Source: Prevotella jejuni (lineage in GTDB: Bacteria; Bacteroidota; Bacteroidia; Bacteroidales; Bacteroidaceae). From it: a DNA stretch of 64,000 bases. The notes under the pieces are model-generated. The model ran no database searches and had not been told where the DNA came from. It saw only the letters and a program-made list of their open reading frames with translations. Shown piece by piece: positions 49,355 to 56,707 of the stretch. Position numbers and translations under genes: made by a program. Numbering within the stretch: position 1 is the first letter of the stretch; each line of letters begins with the position of its first letter. Location: contig NZ_FZNZ01000005.1 in NCBI RefSeq assembly GCF_900187995.1, positions 62,001 through 126,000 of the forward strand, given 5' to 3'.

Positions 49355-50242
49355 ATGAAAAAGTATTTATATTTGGTCGTTACCGCACTGGTAGGCTGTG
49401 GTGTGCTACTGTCATCATGTAGCGATGACAAGATTGAGGGCGACTCTATCTTCTCGACAGCACCCGTGCATCGCAACCCATTCGACCAGTGGTTGTATAA
49501 GAACTACACCATGCCTTATAACATAGAGTTTCAGTATCGACTCAAGACAGAGGAGACCGACCAGGCTTATAACTTTGTTCCGGCCGACTCAGCAAAGTCG
49601 GTTAAGTTGGCTATCCTCACGAAGTACATGTGGTTTGACGCTTATGCAGAGACCGTTGGACTTGACTTTGTCAAAGAGAACTCGCCACGTATCATCGTTG
49701 TCACGGGTACTCCGGGCTACACACGCTACCGCACTGAGGTCATCGGTAGTGCTGAGGGCGGATATAAGGTGCGTCTCGGTAAGGTCAATGCACTCACTGA
49801 TGAACAGCTGAAGGACTATGGTAGTATGACAAACTACTATTTCCATACCATGCACCATGAGTTTATGCACATCTTGAACCAGAAGAAGCCGTACGATGAA
49901 TCGTATGATAATATCTCTCGTTCGGACTATGTTAGTGGCAACTGGACCTCTATCCCTGATAAAAAGGCACAGAGTATGGGATTTGTTTCGGCCTACTCTA
50001 TGGAGAACCCTGCCGAGGACATTGCCGAACTCTACTCTATCTACGTGACGAGTACACCGCAGGATTGGGCCACTATCATGCGCAATGCAGGTAATAAAGG
50101 TGGCTCTATCATCAACAGAAAACTAAAGATGATACGTGAATACATGAGTAATTCATGGAATGTAGACATCGAACTGCTGCGCAACGCTATCCTCCGTAGA
50201 GGTGGGAAGATTGGGTCGCTCGACCTTAACACGCTGGAGTAA
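49355..50242 (+). CDS. Substrate-import-associated zinc metallohydrolase lipoprotein
   Basis: 295 aa. Lipoprotein signal (MKKYLYLVVTALVGCGVLLSSC-SDD). A zinc-binding HExxH-type motif HHEFMHIL lies near residue 168, with flanking YYFHTM and QKKPYDESYDNIS typical of the zincin-like lipoproteins that travel with SusCD pairs. It is expected at the outer membrane, where it may trim a peptide or amide-linked substrate before import. A third zinc ligand is not assignable by eye. The following intergenic stretch is structured (50296-50370). Good family call by context; substrate unknown. Confidence 0.82.
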   Translation: MKKYLYLVVTALVGCGVLLSSCSDDKIEGDSIFSTAPVHRNPFDQWLYKNYTMPYNIEFQYRLKTEETDQAYNFVPADSAKSVKLAILTKYMWFDAYAETVGLDFVKENSPRIIVVTGTPGYTRYRTEVIGSAEGGYKVRLGKVNALTDEQLKDYGSMTNYYFHTMHHEFMHILNQKKPYDESYDNISRSDYVSGNWTSIPDKKAQSMGFVSAYSMENPAEDIAELYSIYVTSTPQDWATIMRNAGNKGGSIINRKLKMIREYMSNSWNVDIELLRNAILRRGGKIGSLDLNTLE

Positions 50243-50295
50243 TAACGGTGTTCTACGTATATTATCAATAAACTAACAATCAAGGGTTTACGACC

Positions 50296-50370
50296 TTGGC
50301 CTTCTCTCCCACACAGGGACTACCGATGGGCGTACAAGACGGCCCACGGCTGCCGAGAAGACAAGGCCAA
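50296..50370 (+). promoter_or_regulatory. Structured intercistronic region
   Basis: TTGGCCTT (50296-50303) pairs with AAGGCCAA (50363-50370), enclosing a TGGGC/GCCCA hairpin. It divides the operon between the metallohydrolase and DUF4302 genes and has no T-tract. Confidence 0.4.
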
Positions 50371-50388
50371 CTGACCCAATAAAAGGAA

Positions 50389-51678
50389 ATGGATAAGCAA
50401 ATGAAAAAAGTATATTTACTGTTCATGGCTATCATGCTGACGCTCTCTCTGCAGTCGTGTCTGCATGACGATAAGACCACCTTCGACCTCCCAGCGGCCG
50501 ACCGCATAGAGAAGAAAGTTGCCGATTACAAAGCACTCTTAGAGTCGGCTGACGACGGATGGGTGATGCAGTATTACACAGGTAAGAACTATAGCTATGG
50601 CGGATATACGTTGTTACTGAAGTTCAAGAACGGCAACGTGACCGCTATGGGCGATGTGAAGGATATCGAAGCACAAGCGACTTCGGGCTACGATGTCGTG
50701 AAAGACCTCGGTCCGACTCTCTCTTTCAATGGCTATAACGCTGTCATTCACCCCTTGGCGGAGACCTGGTTGGGTAGTCCTGACGGTGCGCAAGGCGACT
50801 ATGAGTTCTCTATTCTCCGTGCAACAAACGATAGTATCTTCCTTAAAGGACGTAAGTGGCACAATGAGATGCTCCTCACTCGTCTGCCTAAGGGCACTAA
50901 CTGGGAGGAATACATGCTCGGTCTTGCCACGGTGATGCAGGGGATGAACGTCGAGACCTACGACTTTGTCTTGGGCAATGACACCCTCGCTCAGGGCACA
51001 CTGACGCAGGAGGTGAGACGACTCAACGTCACCATTGGCGACTCTACATGGTCGATGCCATACTGCACCACCAATACGGGTATCGTACTTCGTCAACCGC
51101 TTGTCATCAAGAACAAAAAGTATCAGCATTTTACTTGGAATGAGGAAGACCACTCGCTGACGCAGGACGACCTTAAAATCATACAGTTCTTGCCGAAGAG
51201 CCATAAGGATATCGACTTCTGGATAGGTGAGTGGCAACTCAAGACGAGCCTCCGCAAACGTATCAGACTTACCTTGGAGAGGGGCACGGTGGCTAATACA
51301 TTGAAGGGGACATTGAACCTCAATAACGTCAACTACGAGATTCTCCTCACTTACGACCCTGCCACTGGCCACTTGGAGTTGCCGGGACAGCCTGTTACCG
51401 ACCCTACTTATAAGTATCCGGCAGGTATTCTTCTGATCCCAGCATCCGCTAAGGAGGGTAAACTCTTTGGTGAAGGAACGGGTAGTCTGTTCTTCACTTG
51501 GGACGACGACATGGAGCGTGCGAAGGCTGAAGACAGTGGACAGATAACGGGTCACACGGTTGACTCCTTCTTTGGAGTGGCTTACGGCGAAGACCTCCAA
51601 CCGGTCACTGACGCACAAGGCAACTATGTCTATGCCTTCACGCTACCTAATATTCAATACATGACGAAAATTAATTAA
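50389..51678 (+). CDS. DUF4302-type lipoprotein
   Basis: 429 aa (or 425 from Met5, which gives the cleaner lipoprotein signal MKKVYLLFMAIMLTLSLQSC-LHDD). The segment following the anchor (ADRIEKKVADYKALLESADDGWVMQYYTG, GGYTLLLKFKNGNVTA) is the recognised opening of DUF4302 proteins. These are lipoproteins found in SusCD-metallohydrolase operons. Alternating strands suggest a beta-rich fold. Biochemical role unknown; surface substrate binding is a guess from context. The next gene begins 2 bp after the stop. Confidence 0.8.
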   Translation: MDKQMKKVYLLFMAIMLTLSLQSCLHDDKTTFDLPAADRIEKKVADYKALLESADDGWVMQYYTGKNYSYGGYTLLLKFKNGNVTAMGDVKDIEAQATSGYDVVKDLGPTLSFNGYNAVIHPLAETWLGSPDGAQGDYEFSILRATNDSIFLKGRKWHNEMLLTRLPKGTNWEEYMLGLATVMQGMNVETYDFVLGNDTLAQGTLTQEVRRLNVTIGDSTWSMPYCTTNTGIVLRQPLVIKNKKYQHFTWNEEDHSLTQDDLKIIQFLPKSHKDIDFWIGEWQLKTSLRKRIRLTLERGTVANTLKGTLNLNNVNYEILLTYDPATGHLELPGQPVTDPTYKYPAGILLIPASAKEGKLFGEGTGSLFFTWDDDMERAKAEDSGQITGHTVDSFFGVAYGEDLQPVTDAQGNYVYAFTLPNIQYMTKIN

Positions 51679-51680
51679 GG

Positions 51681-52748
51681 ATGAAAAAGTATATTTCTTT
51701 ATTCATGATCGCTGCTGCGGCCGTACTCGGAACGGCTTGCAGCAACAATGAGAACGAACTGCCGGAGTATGCCGCAGGACTGAATGTCGTGAAGGCGGAG
51801 ACGGCCTTTAATGTCGTTGGGGGTACAAAGGAGGTGAAGATGGCGTCTGAACCGGCCAAGGCTTACGCTCAAGACGCCTGGCTGACGGTGACGAAGAAGG
51901 CTGAGACGCTCCTCCTGACGGCAACAACGAATACGAGTCCACAGAGCCGTAACACGCTCTTGGTCGTTAAGAACGCTCAGGGCGACTCTATCACACTGAA
52001 TGTTCAACAGGAGGGTATCACCTTTGGACTCCCTGCGGGGCAGGATATCTACACTGACGATAAGGCGGTGCAGAAGACTATGATTGCTACTGCGAACCTG
52101 CCTGTGACCTATACGACAACTGGCGACTGGCTTTCTGTGGACGAACAGAGTGGTGAACTGACCGTGAAGGCAACGGAGAACACTACGGGTAAGGCACGTG
52201 TGGGATGGGTCATAGCAAAGGCTGCAGGACTGGTCGACTCGCTGAAGGTGGTTCAGGCTGCTCTCTCCGACTTCGTTGGCGACTATGTTCAGACGGCGAA
52301 GATGCGTGACGCAAACCGTAACTTGGTTCGTAAGACGTCTAACGTACGCATTGAAGCAACGGGAACGAATAAGGCGAACTTCATTGTCGATAATAAATAC
52401 ACGTGGCCAGTAGACTTTATTCCGGGCAAGGGCTTTAAGATGACGAATGGTAAAGTGGTCTTTAAGCATGAGGTGCAGACTGGGGTTTACGAATACTACA
52501 TCTCTGTCATCGTGGCTGATGACTTTAGTAAGGAGCACGAGACGGCTATCAATGGTACGCAGGAGAGTATCTTCTTGGCTATTGACAATGCTGGTAAGCT
52601 GGGCTTCAAAGAGTACCAGAAGCTGGCGTCTGAGCAGACTTTCTCTTCTTACGGATGGAACCGTTTCTCTGATTCTAAGCCTGTCATGGGTGCCTACCGT
52701 GGTATCGGGGAGGTCTATGTGGAGCCGACAATAGAGAAGACAAATTGA
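51681..52748 (+). CDS. BACON-domain surface lipoprotein
   Basis: 355 aa. Lipoprotein signal (MKKYISLFMIAAAAVLGTAC-SNN) followed by two BACON-like immunoglobulin-fold repeats: residues ~30-115 (AETAFNVVGGTKEVKMASEP, AWLTVTKKAETLLLTATTN, NVQQEG) and ~120-195 (TTGDWLSVDEQSGELTVKATENTTG). The C-terminal 150 residues form a separate anonymous domain (DFVGDYVQTAKM). BACON domains act as spacers or carbohydrate- or mucin-binding modules. Last gene of the SusCD operon. The terminator is not adjacent but about 590 bp downstream, past a repeat array. Confidence 0.83.
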   Translation: MKKYISLFMIAAAAVLGTACSNNENELPEYAAGLNVVKAETAFNVVGGTKEVKMASEPAKAYAQDAWLTVTKKAETLLLTATTNTSPQSRNTLLVVKNAQGDSITLNVQQEGITFGLPAGQDIYTDDKAVQKTMIATANLPVTYTTTGDWLSVDEQSGELTVKATENTTGKARVGWVIAKAAGLVDSLKVVQAALSDFVGDYVQTAKMRDANRNLVRKTSNVRIEATGTNKANFIVDNKYTWPVDFIPGKGFKMTNGKVVFKHEVQTGVYEYYISVIVADDFSKEHETAINGTQESIFLAIDNAGKLGFKEYQKLASEQTFSSYGWNRFSDSKPVMGAYRGIGEVYVEPTIEKTN

Positions 52749-53330
52749 TTGATTGGTTGACGAGTTGACGAGTAGACAAGTTAACCAGTTGCTTGTAGAG
52801 ACAAAGTATTTGTTAGACAGAGTAACAAGAGGACTGTTCCAGTAGACAAGGGAATGGTTAGACAGAGTAACAAAGGGACTAATCCAGTAGACAAGGGAAT
52901 GGTTAGACAGAGTAACAAAGGAACGGAGATTAGTAACACGTTAACAAGTTAACGAGTCTGCCATGGGCCTGCTGAGACAGGAAATAAGTAAGACAAAGTA
53001 ACATGAGGACCTGTCTCGGCAGATAAGGGAATGGTTAGACAGAGTAACAAAGGAACGGAGATTAGTAACACGTTAACAAGTTAACGAATCTACCACAGGT
53101 CTGCTGAGACAGGAAATAAGTAAGACAAAGTAACATGCGGACGTGTCTCAGTAGACAAGGAGATGGTTAGACAGAGTAACAAAGGAACGGAGATTAGTAA
53201 CACGTTAACAAGTTAACGAGTCTGCCATGGGCCTCTAACGTAGACTGAAACGTATGGCAAGTTGACAAGTTTACCTGTTTGAAGAGTTGACCTGTTGCTT
53301 GCGAAAAGGTAAGAAAACATACTGAGATAT
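52749..53330 (+). repeat. 132-bp tandem repeat and related GTTGACGAG words downstream of the SusCD operon
   Basis: The phrase GGTTAGACAGAGTAACAAAG starts exact-period copies at 52901, 53033 and 53165 (132 bp apart). Earlier and later parts hold shorter words (GTTGACGAG, AGTAGACAAG, GTTAACAAG). No open frame crosses it. Confidence 0.85.
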
Positions 53331-53338
53331 TTTAGTTG

Positions 53339-53380
53339 ACGAGTGAGTGAGTTTCTAAACTTGCTCACTCGTTTTCTTTT
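53339..53380 (+). terminator. Intrinsic terminator beyond the 132-bp repeat
   Basis: ACGAGTGAG (53339-53347) pairs with CTCACTCGT (53364-53372), with inner pairs, followed by TTTCTTTT. It is the first convincing terminator after the SusCD operon. Confidence 0.7.
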
Positions 53381-53389
53381 AACAGCTTC

Positions 53390-53700
53390 TCACCCACACT
53401 ATCTATTAACTTGTAAACTCGTCAACATGTTTACTCGTTAACTTAAATCCCCCCTCACCCACACTATCTATTAACTCGTCTACTCGCAAACCCGTTTACT
53501 CGTCTACTTGAACAGCCTCCTCACGCACACTATCAATTAACTTGTCAACTCGTCTACTTGTTTACTCGTCTACTTAAACATCCCCCTCACCCACAATATC
53601 TATTAACTCGTCAACCCGTAAACTCGTCTACTCGTCAACTTAATCTCACAACTTGTTTACTCGTAAACTTGTTTACTCGTCAACTGAACATCCCCCTCAA
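53390..53700 (+). repeat. 9-bp word array (ACTCGTCTA / ACTTGTTTA)
   Basis: Words such as AACTCGTCA, ACTCGTCTA and ACTTGTTTA run in phase, interrupted by four CCTCACCCACACTATC-like phrases. It is the reverse complement of the GTTGACGAG words at 52749-53330. The two arrays face each other across the terminator. Confidence 0.75.
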
Positions 53701-53722
53701 GAAAGTAGAAAAGCCTCTTCTT

Positions 53723-53971
53723 CATTCGAGAACATGCCTTTCTTGCACGCAGAACACGCCCTTCTTGGGGCAAGAAGGGCATGTTCTCAAACGCAACTTG
53801 TAATATTCTGATTTCTTGAGGGTTACAATCTCAATTTTAAGGGATATCACACTACCTTTTAGAAGGTAATTCACTTGAGTTTATGTAAGGCTATTTTACC
53901 GTCTTTCTAATTCCTCTAAAAGGTGGAAGTAATCATGGAGAAAGTCTTTGGGGAGATTTTTCTCTCACAGA
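53723..53971 (+). repeat. Right copy of the 249-bp direct repeat flanking the SusCD operon
   Basis: Same orientation and length as 42874-43122; differences are scattered substitutions. The enclosed segment (43123-53722) carries the whole SusCD operon. Confidence 0.85.
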
Positions 53972-54415
53972 ACTCACAGAACTCAAAGAACCTCTTTGTG
54001 CTCTGTTTAATTCGTGGACATTATTTTCTCTCACAGATCTCACAGATTTAACAGACCCTTTTTGCGCACAATTTCGATCCCACAGAACGCCTCCGGCATA
54101 CAGAATTCACAGAACGTTACAGCTAAAGACGGGTGTTGAGTGATGAGTGTTAGGTGTTGATGATTAGCTAACGTTGGCTGTAAGGTTCTGTGAAATCGGT
54201 TGACTTAATGTCTCTGTGGGCCTTTGTGTGTTCTGTTTATCTGTGTACTCTGTGAGAAATAGAACGCACCCTCTCGATAAGATAAGACTCATGCAAGTCA
54301 CTGGGGAGTTTTATCTCTCACAGAGCGCACAGAGTTCACGGAGGTTTTTGGCGCACATTTCGAGCCCACAGAAGGCCTTCGGCATACAGAGTTCACAGAG
54401 GCCTTTCAGCTATTA
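53972..54415 (+). repeat. Family A: one partial and one full element
   Basis: The partial right half ends with CACAGAACGTTACAGCTAA (54108-54126), the inverted counterpart of the left end TTAGCTGTAACGCTCTGTG. A full unit follows at 54178-54410. Confidence 0.8.
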
Positions 54416-54458
54416 TCATTACTAATAAGGGACATAACGAAGCCTACATCCTTTTTAT

Positions 54459-54515
54459 AGGGGTATCTCGGTGATTACGCCCCTCCCTTTTGGGGAGGGG
54501 AAGGGGGAGGGGCCG
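54459..54515 (+). repeat. Family B hairpin with G-rich run
   Basis: TAGGGGTATCTCGGTGATTA flank, CCCCTCCC/GGGGAGGGG and GGGGGAGGGG two bases on. Confidence 0.75.
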
Positions 54516-54574
54516 CTATCTTTCTGACACCTGTGTGTTCTGTTCTTCTGTGTTCTCTGTGAGAAAAAATATGT

Positions 54575-54865
54575 CATTCTTCATTTGTCATTATGTCATT
54601 CTGTCTAAAAAAACAGACCTGTCTTCCTTTGTCATTATGTCATTCTGTCTTAAAAGAACCACCTGTCTCCCTCCGTCCTCATGTTACTCTGTCTTAAAAA
54701 CTACCCCATCTGTTACTCCTGTCTTACTCTGTTACCCTGTCTCCCATACCCTGTCTCCCCCCGTCCTCATGTTACTCTGTCTTAAAAACCACCCCATCTG
54801 TTACCTCTGTCTTACTCTGTTACCCTGTCTTCCTTACCCTGTCTCCCCTGTCCTCGGTTATTCTG
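54575..54865 (+). repeat. Array of CTGTCTTACTCTGTTACC / GTCATTCTGTCT words
   Basis: Begins like the 44-bp array at 44023 and drifts into C/T-rich CCTGTCTCCC and CATGTTACTCTGTCTT words; two ~95-bp sub-copies are visible at 54660-54850. It runs directly into the relic at 54866. Confidence 0.7.
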
Positions 54866-55150
54866 TCTTTCAAGCGGAAGCAGGAGGAGAAGAAAGCTGC
54901 AAGTCTTTTCCTGCGCATGGGAAACTTTAATGAGCGGCAAGCACAGATTATCAAGCTCTTTGCTGATGAACCCACTGCAATGGTGACCATCAAAGACTTG
55001 GAGGTTAAATTCGGTGTTAGCCCAACAACAGCCAAGTCGGATATCATCGGTCTGTTAGGTGAGAACATTGTCTCGGAAATCTCATTAAACAAGGTGAAAA
55101 GGGCTTATATCAAAGGAGATGGCTTAGACGAATTACTCTCTAAAGCGTAG
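54866..55150 (+). pseudogene. Relic: C-terminal winged-helix part of a Fic-type or similar protein
   Basis: An open frame with ATG at 54917 encodes 77 aa (NERQAQIIKLFADEPTAMVT, IKDLEVKFGVSPTTAKSDII). This is a winged-helix DNA-binding fold like the tail of Fic/DUF4172 proteins. The frame stays open upstream of the ATG (FKRKQEEKKAASLFLRM), then enters repeat DNA, so the N-terminal catalytic part is gone. The small protein could still be expressed as a stand-alone regulator. Family assignment is tentative. Confidence 0.5.
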
Positions 55151-55163
55151 GGAGCATCGTTGT

Positions 55164-55200
55164 CAATTCTTTCCAATTCTGCAAACATTGGAAAGAATTG
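55164..55200. promoter_or_regulatory. Perfect 14-bp inverted repeat after the winged-helix relic
   Basis: CAATTCTTTCCAAT (55164-55177) and ATTGGAAAGAATTG (55187-55200), 9-nt loop, no T-tract. Either an operator-like palindrome or a leftover hairpin of the lost gene's 3' end. Confidence 0.5.
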
Positions 55201-55386
55201 GAATACATGACGGCTTTATTCAACCTTTGTGAGGTGCCTTTTTCGTTCTGAACACGTTTTTCATGAAACTTGATTAGGGTTACAACGCCTTAAGCCTTTT
55301 GTTCGGTAGCCATAAACAGGCACTCATCGGCATTGCATCAGGCAGTCGCCTCCGTTCTGAGGCAGTGTTCTGAAGAAGCTGTTAGG

Positions 55387-55625
55387 GACTGGGGGCGGTT
55401 CTACACATGCGTTGGTTCATGCAAAGGCGTTGTGATGATTACAGCTACAAGCGGCTGTTGTCGGTTTCCACCAATGCCCTTCAACAGACAAGTGGATGGT
55501 AAATGCTATTGTTGTTAGGGCTGTTGTCGGTTTCCACCCATACACTTCAACAGACAAGTGGACGGTGAATATTACTGTTATTAGGGCTGGGTTCGATTCT
55601 ACACATACAAGATCAAGAATCGAGA
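55387..55625 (+). repeat. 66-bp tandem repeat, four degenerate copies, upstream of the tRNA terminator
   Basis: Units start at 55387, 55453, 55519 and 55585. Units 2 and 3 are close (GGCTGTTGTCGGTTTCCACC, AACAGACAAGTGGA). Read in one frame each full unit is 22 codons (pattern G-x-x-R-F ... QVDG-x-Y-C) and two end in TAG, suggesting decayed coding repeats. Between 55201 and 55386 only weak similarity to the same unit is seen. Confidence 0.75.
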
Positions 55626-55631
55626 GGATAC

Positions 55632-55658
55632 AAAAAAACCTCGGTAAAGACCGAGGTT
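55632..55658 (-). terminator. Intrinsic terminator of the tRNA-Asp pair
   Basis: On the minus strand CCTCGG-TCTTTA-CCGAGG followed by seven T, directly after the second tRNA. Confidence 0.85.
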
Positions 55659-55662
55659 TAAG

Positions 55663-55736
55663 CGGTGCGTACGAGACTCGAACTCGTGACCTCCTGCGTG
55701 ACAGGCAGGCATTCTAACCAACTGAACTAACGCACC
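55663..55736 (-). tRNA. tRNA-Asp (anticodon GTC), distal copy
   Basis: 74 nt. Acceptor GGTGCGT/ACGCACC with discriminator G, anticodon arm CCTGC-CTGTCAC-GCAGG (anticodon GTC), T-arm with GTTCGAGTC. CCA is not encoded. It decodes GAC/GAU. Second of two tandem copies. Confidence 0.95.
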
Positions 55737-55759
55737 AAGCATTACAGAAGGGGTTTCAG

Positions 55760-55833
55760 CGGTGCGTACGAGACTCGAACTCGTGACCTCCTGCGTGACA
55801 GGCAGGCATTCTAACCAACTGAACTAACGCACC
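55760..55833 (-). tRNA. tRNA-Asp (anticodon GTC), proximal copy
   Basis: Identical by eye to the copy at 55663-55736, from which it is separated by 23 bp. First gene after the promoter at 55874-55905. Confidence 0.95.
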
Positions 55834-55873
55834 AAAATGAAGGCGTAAAAACCCTTTTTCTGTTTTGCGAGTG

Positions 55874-55905
55874 CAAAGGTAATAATAAAAATCTATACCA
55901 CCAAA
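55874..55905 (-). promoter_or_regulatory. Predicted promoter of the tRNA-Asp pair
   Basis: On the minus strand TTTG, 20 nt, TACCTTTG, ending 41 bp before the first tRNA. Confidence 0.7.
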
Positions 55906-55916
55906 ATTAATCAACG

Positions 55917-56020
55917 CTTTTTATATAAAAAGTTACATTACCCCTCTGCACGCATGACAACCATCGTGGAATATCCACTCCTTCGATGGTCTCTTATCTG
56001 TAAAACGCTTTGATTGTAGA
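55917..56020 (-). pseudogene. Decayed copy of the acetyltransferase 3' end (relic 1)
   Basis: Read on the minus strand it gives SKEWIFHDG..VM-stop-LFI, matching the end of the intact gene at 56186 (LKEWIFCDGRYKDARVMQLFI). The flanking DNA also matches, including TATCCACTCCTTC and TGTAAAAC. A stop replaces the Gln codon. Confidence 0.7.
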
Positions 56021-56079
56021 CGCATAAATATCCTCAAGCAATATCATCGTCCTATATATAATAAGGTGAAACACTCCTG

Positions 56080-56172
56080 TGCTCTCGTATCAAGCCCCGA
56101 GGAATATCCACGCTCAGATAGTCTCCCATCTAAAACACCTTTGGATAGAAGCCTCATAAAACTCCGTAAGCG
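56080..56172 (-). pseudogene. Decayed copy of the acetyltransferase 3' end (relic 2)
   Basis: More diverged: GAATATCCACGCTC and CCATCTAAAACACC align with relic 1 and with the intact gene around its KEWIF codons; the WIF codons survive. It lies just downstream of the intact stop. Confidence 0.5.
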
Positions 56173-56185
56173 CAAATAAGGGGCT

Positions 56186-56704
56186 TTAGATAAACAGTTG
56201 CATTACCCTTGCATCCTTATAACGACCGTCGCAGAAGATCCACTCCTTCAGTATTGCGCCCTCTGTAAAACCAATTGAAAGGAGGCAGTGGTGGGACACC
56301 TCGTTATCAACATCGACCACTGCATAGATTTGTTTGAGGTGGAGCATGTTACGACTGTAGTCTGTCAGCATCTCAATGGCAGCCTGTGCGTAGCCCTGTC
56401 GACGAAAGGCTTTCATGATGATGATGCCCATCTCCGCCCGTTGATGCTTCGGATCGAAGTCTACAAGGTCTATCACTCCCACCGTCTCCTGCTGTTCGTT
56501 CTCGATAATCAATCGCACTTGTCCGTCGATATAGATATCGTTCTTCGCATCAGCAATATAGTTATGCAATGCATAGCGACTGTAAGGAACATTCGTGGCA
56601 CTGACGTTCCAGAGGCTACGGTCGTTCTCTATGTGATAAAGCATATCGAGGTCTTCTGGCTCCATCGCCCTTAGTCTTACCCTCACGTGTCGTTTTTTTT
56701 CCAT
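56186..56704 (-). CDS. GNAT-family N-acetyltransferase (RimJ/SpeG-like)
   Basis: 172-aa cytoplasmic acetyl-CoA-dependent transferase. RVRLRAMEPEDLDMLYHIEND opens the fold, FDPKHQRAEMGIIIMKAFRRQGYAQAAIEML carries the acetyl-CoA R/Q-x-x-G-x-A motif (~96-101), and VDVDNEVSHHCLLSIGF with KEWIFCDGRYKDARVM complete it. The layout resembles spermidine or ribosomal-protein acetyltransferases, but the acceptor cannot be named. It is the last gene of the recR run, 3 bp after the glycosyltransferase stop. Two decayed copies of its 3' end lie downstream. Confidence 0.88.
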   Translation of the reverse strand: MEKKRHVRVRLRAMEPEDLDMLYHIENDRSLWNVSATNVPYSRYALHNYIADAKNDIYIDGQVRLIIENEQQETVGVIDLVDFDPKHQRAEMGIIIMKAFRRQGYAQAAIEMLTDYSRNMLHLKQIYAVVDVDNEVSHHCLLSIGFTEGAILKEWIFCDGRYKDARVMQLFI

Positions 56705-56707
56705 GTC

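Noticed and set aside
50614..51618. 334-codon minus-strand frame
   Set aside because: Antisense to the DUF4302 lipoprotein gene; no start context or family motif.
51699..52538. 279-codon minus-strand frame
   Set aside because: Antisense shadow of the BACON lipoprotein gene.
53390..53700. Possible CRISPR array
   Set aside because: Words are 8-9 bp and contiguous, with no 23-47-bp constant repeat alternating with unique spacers, and no cas gene is in the window.
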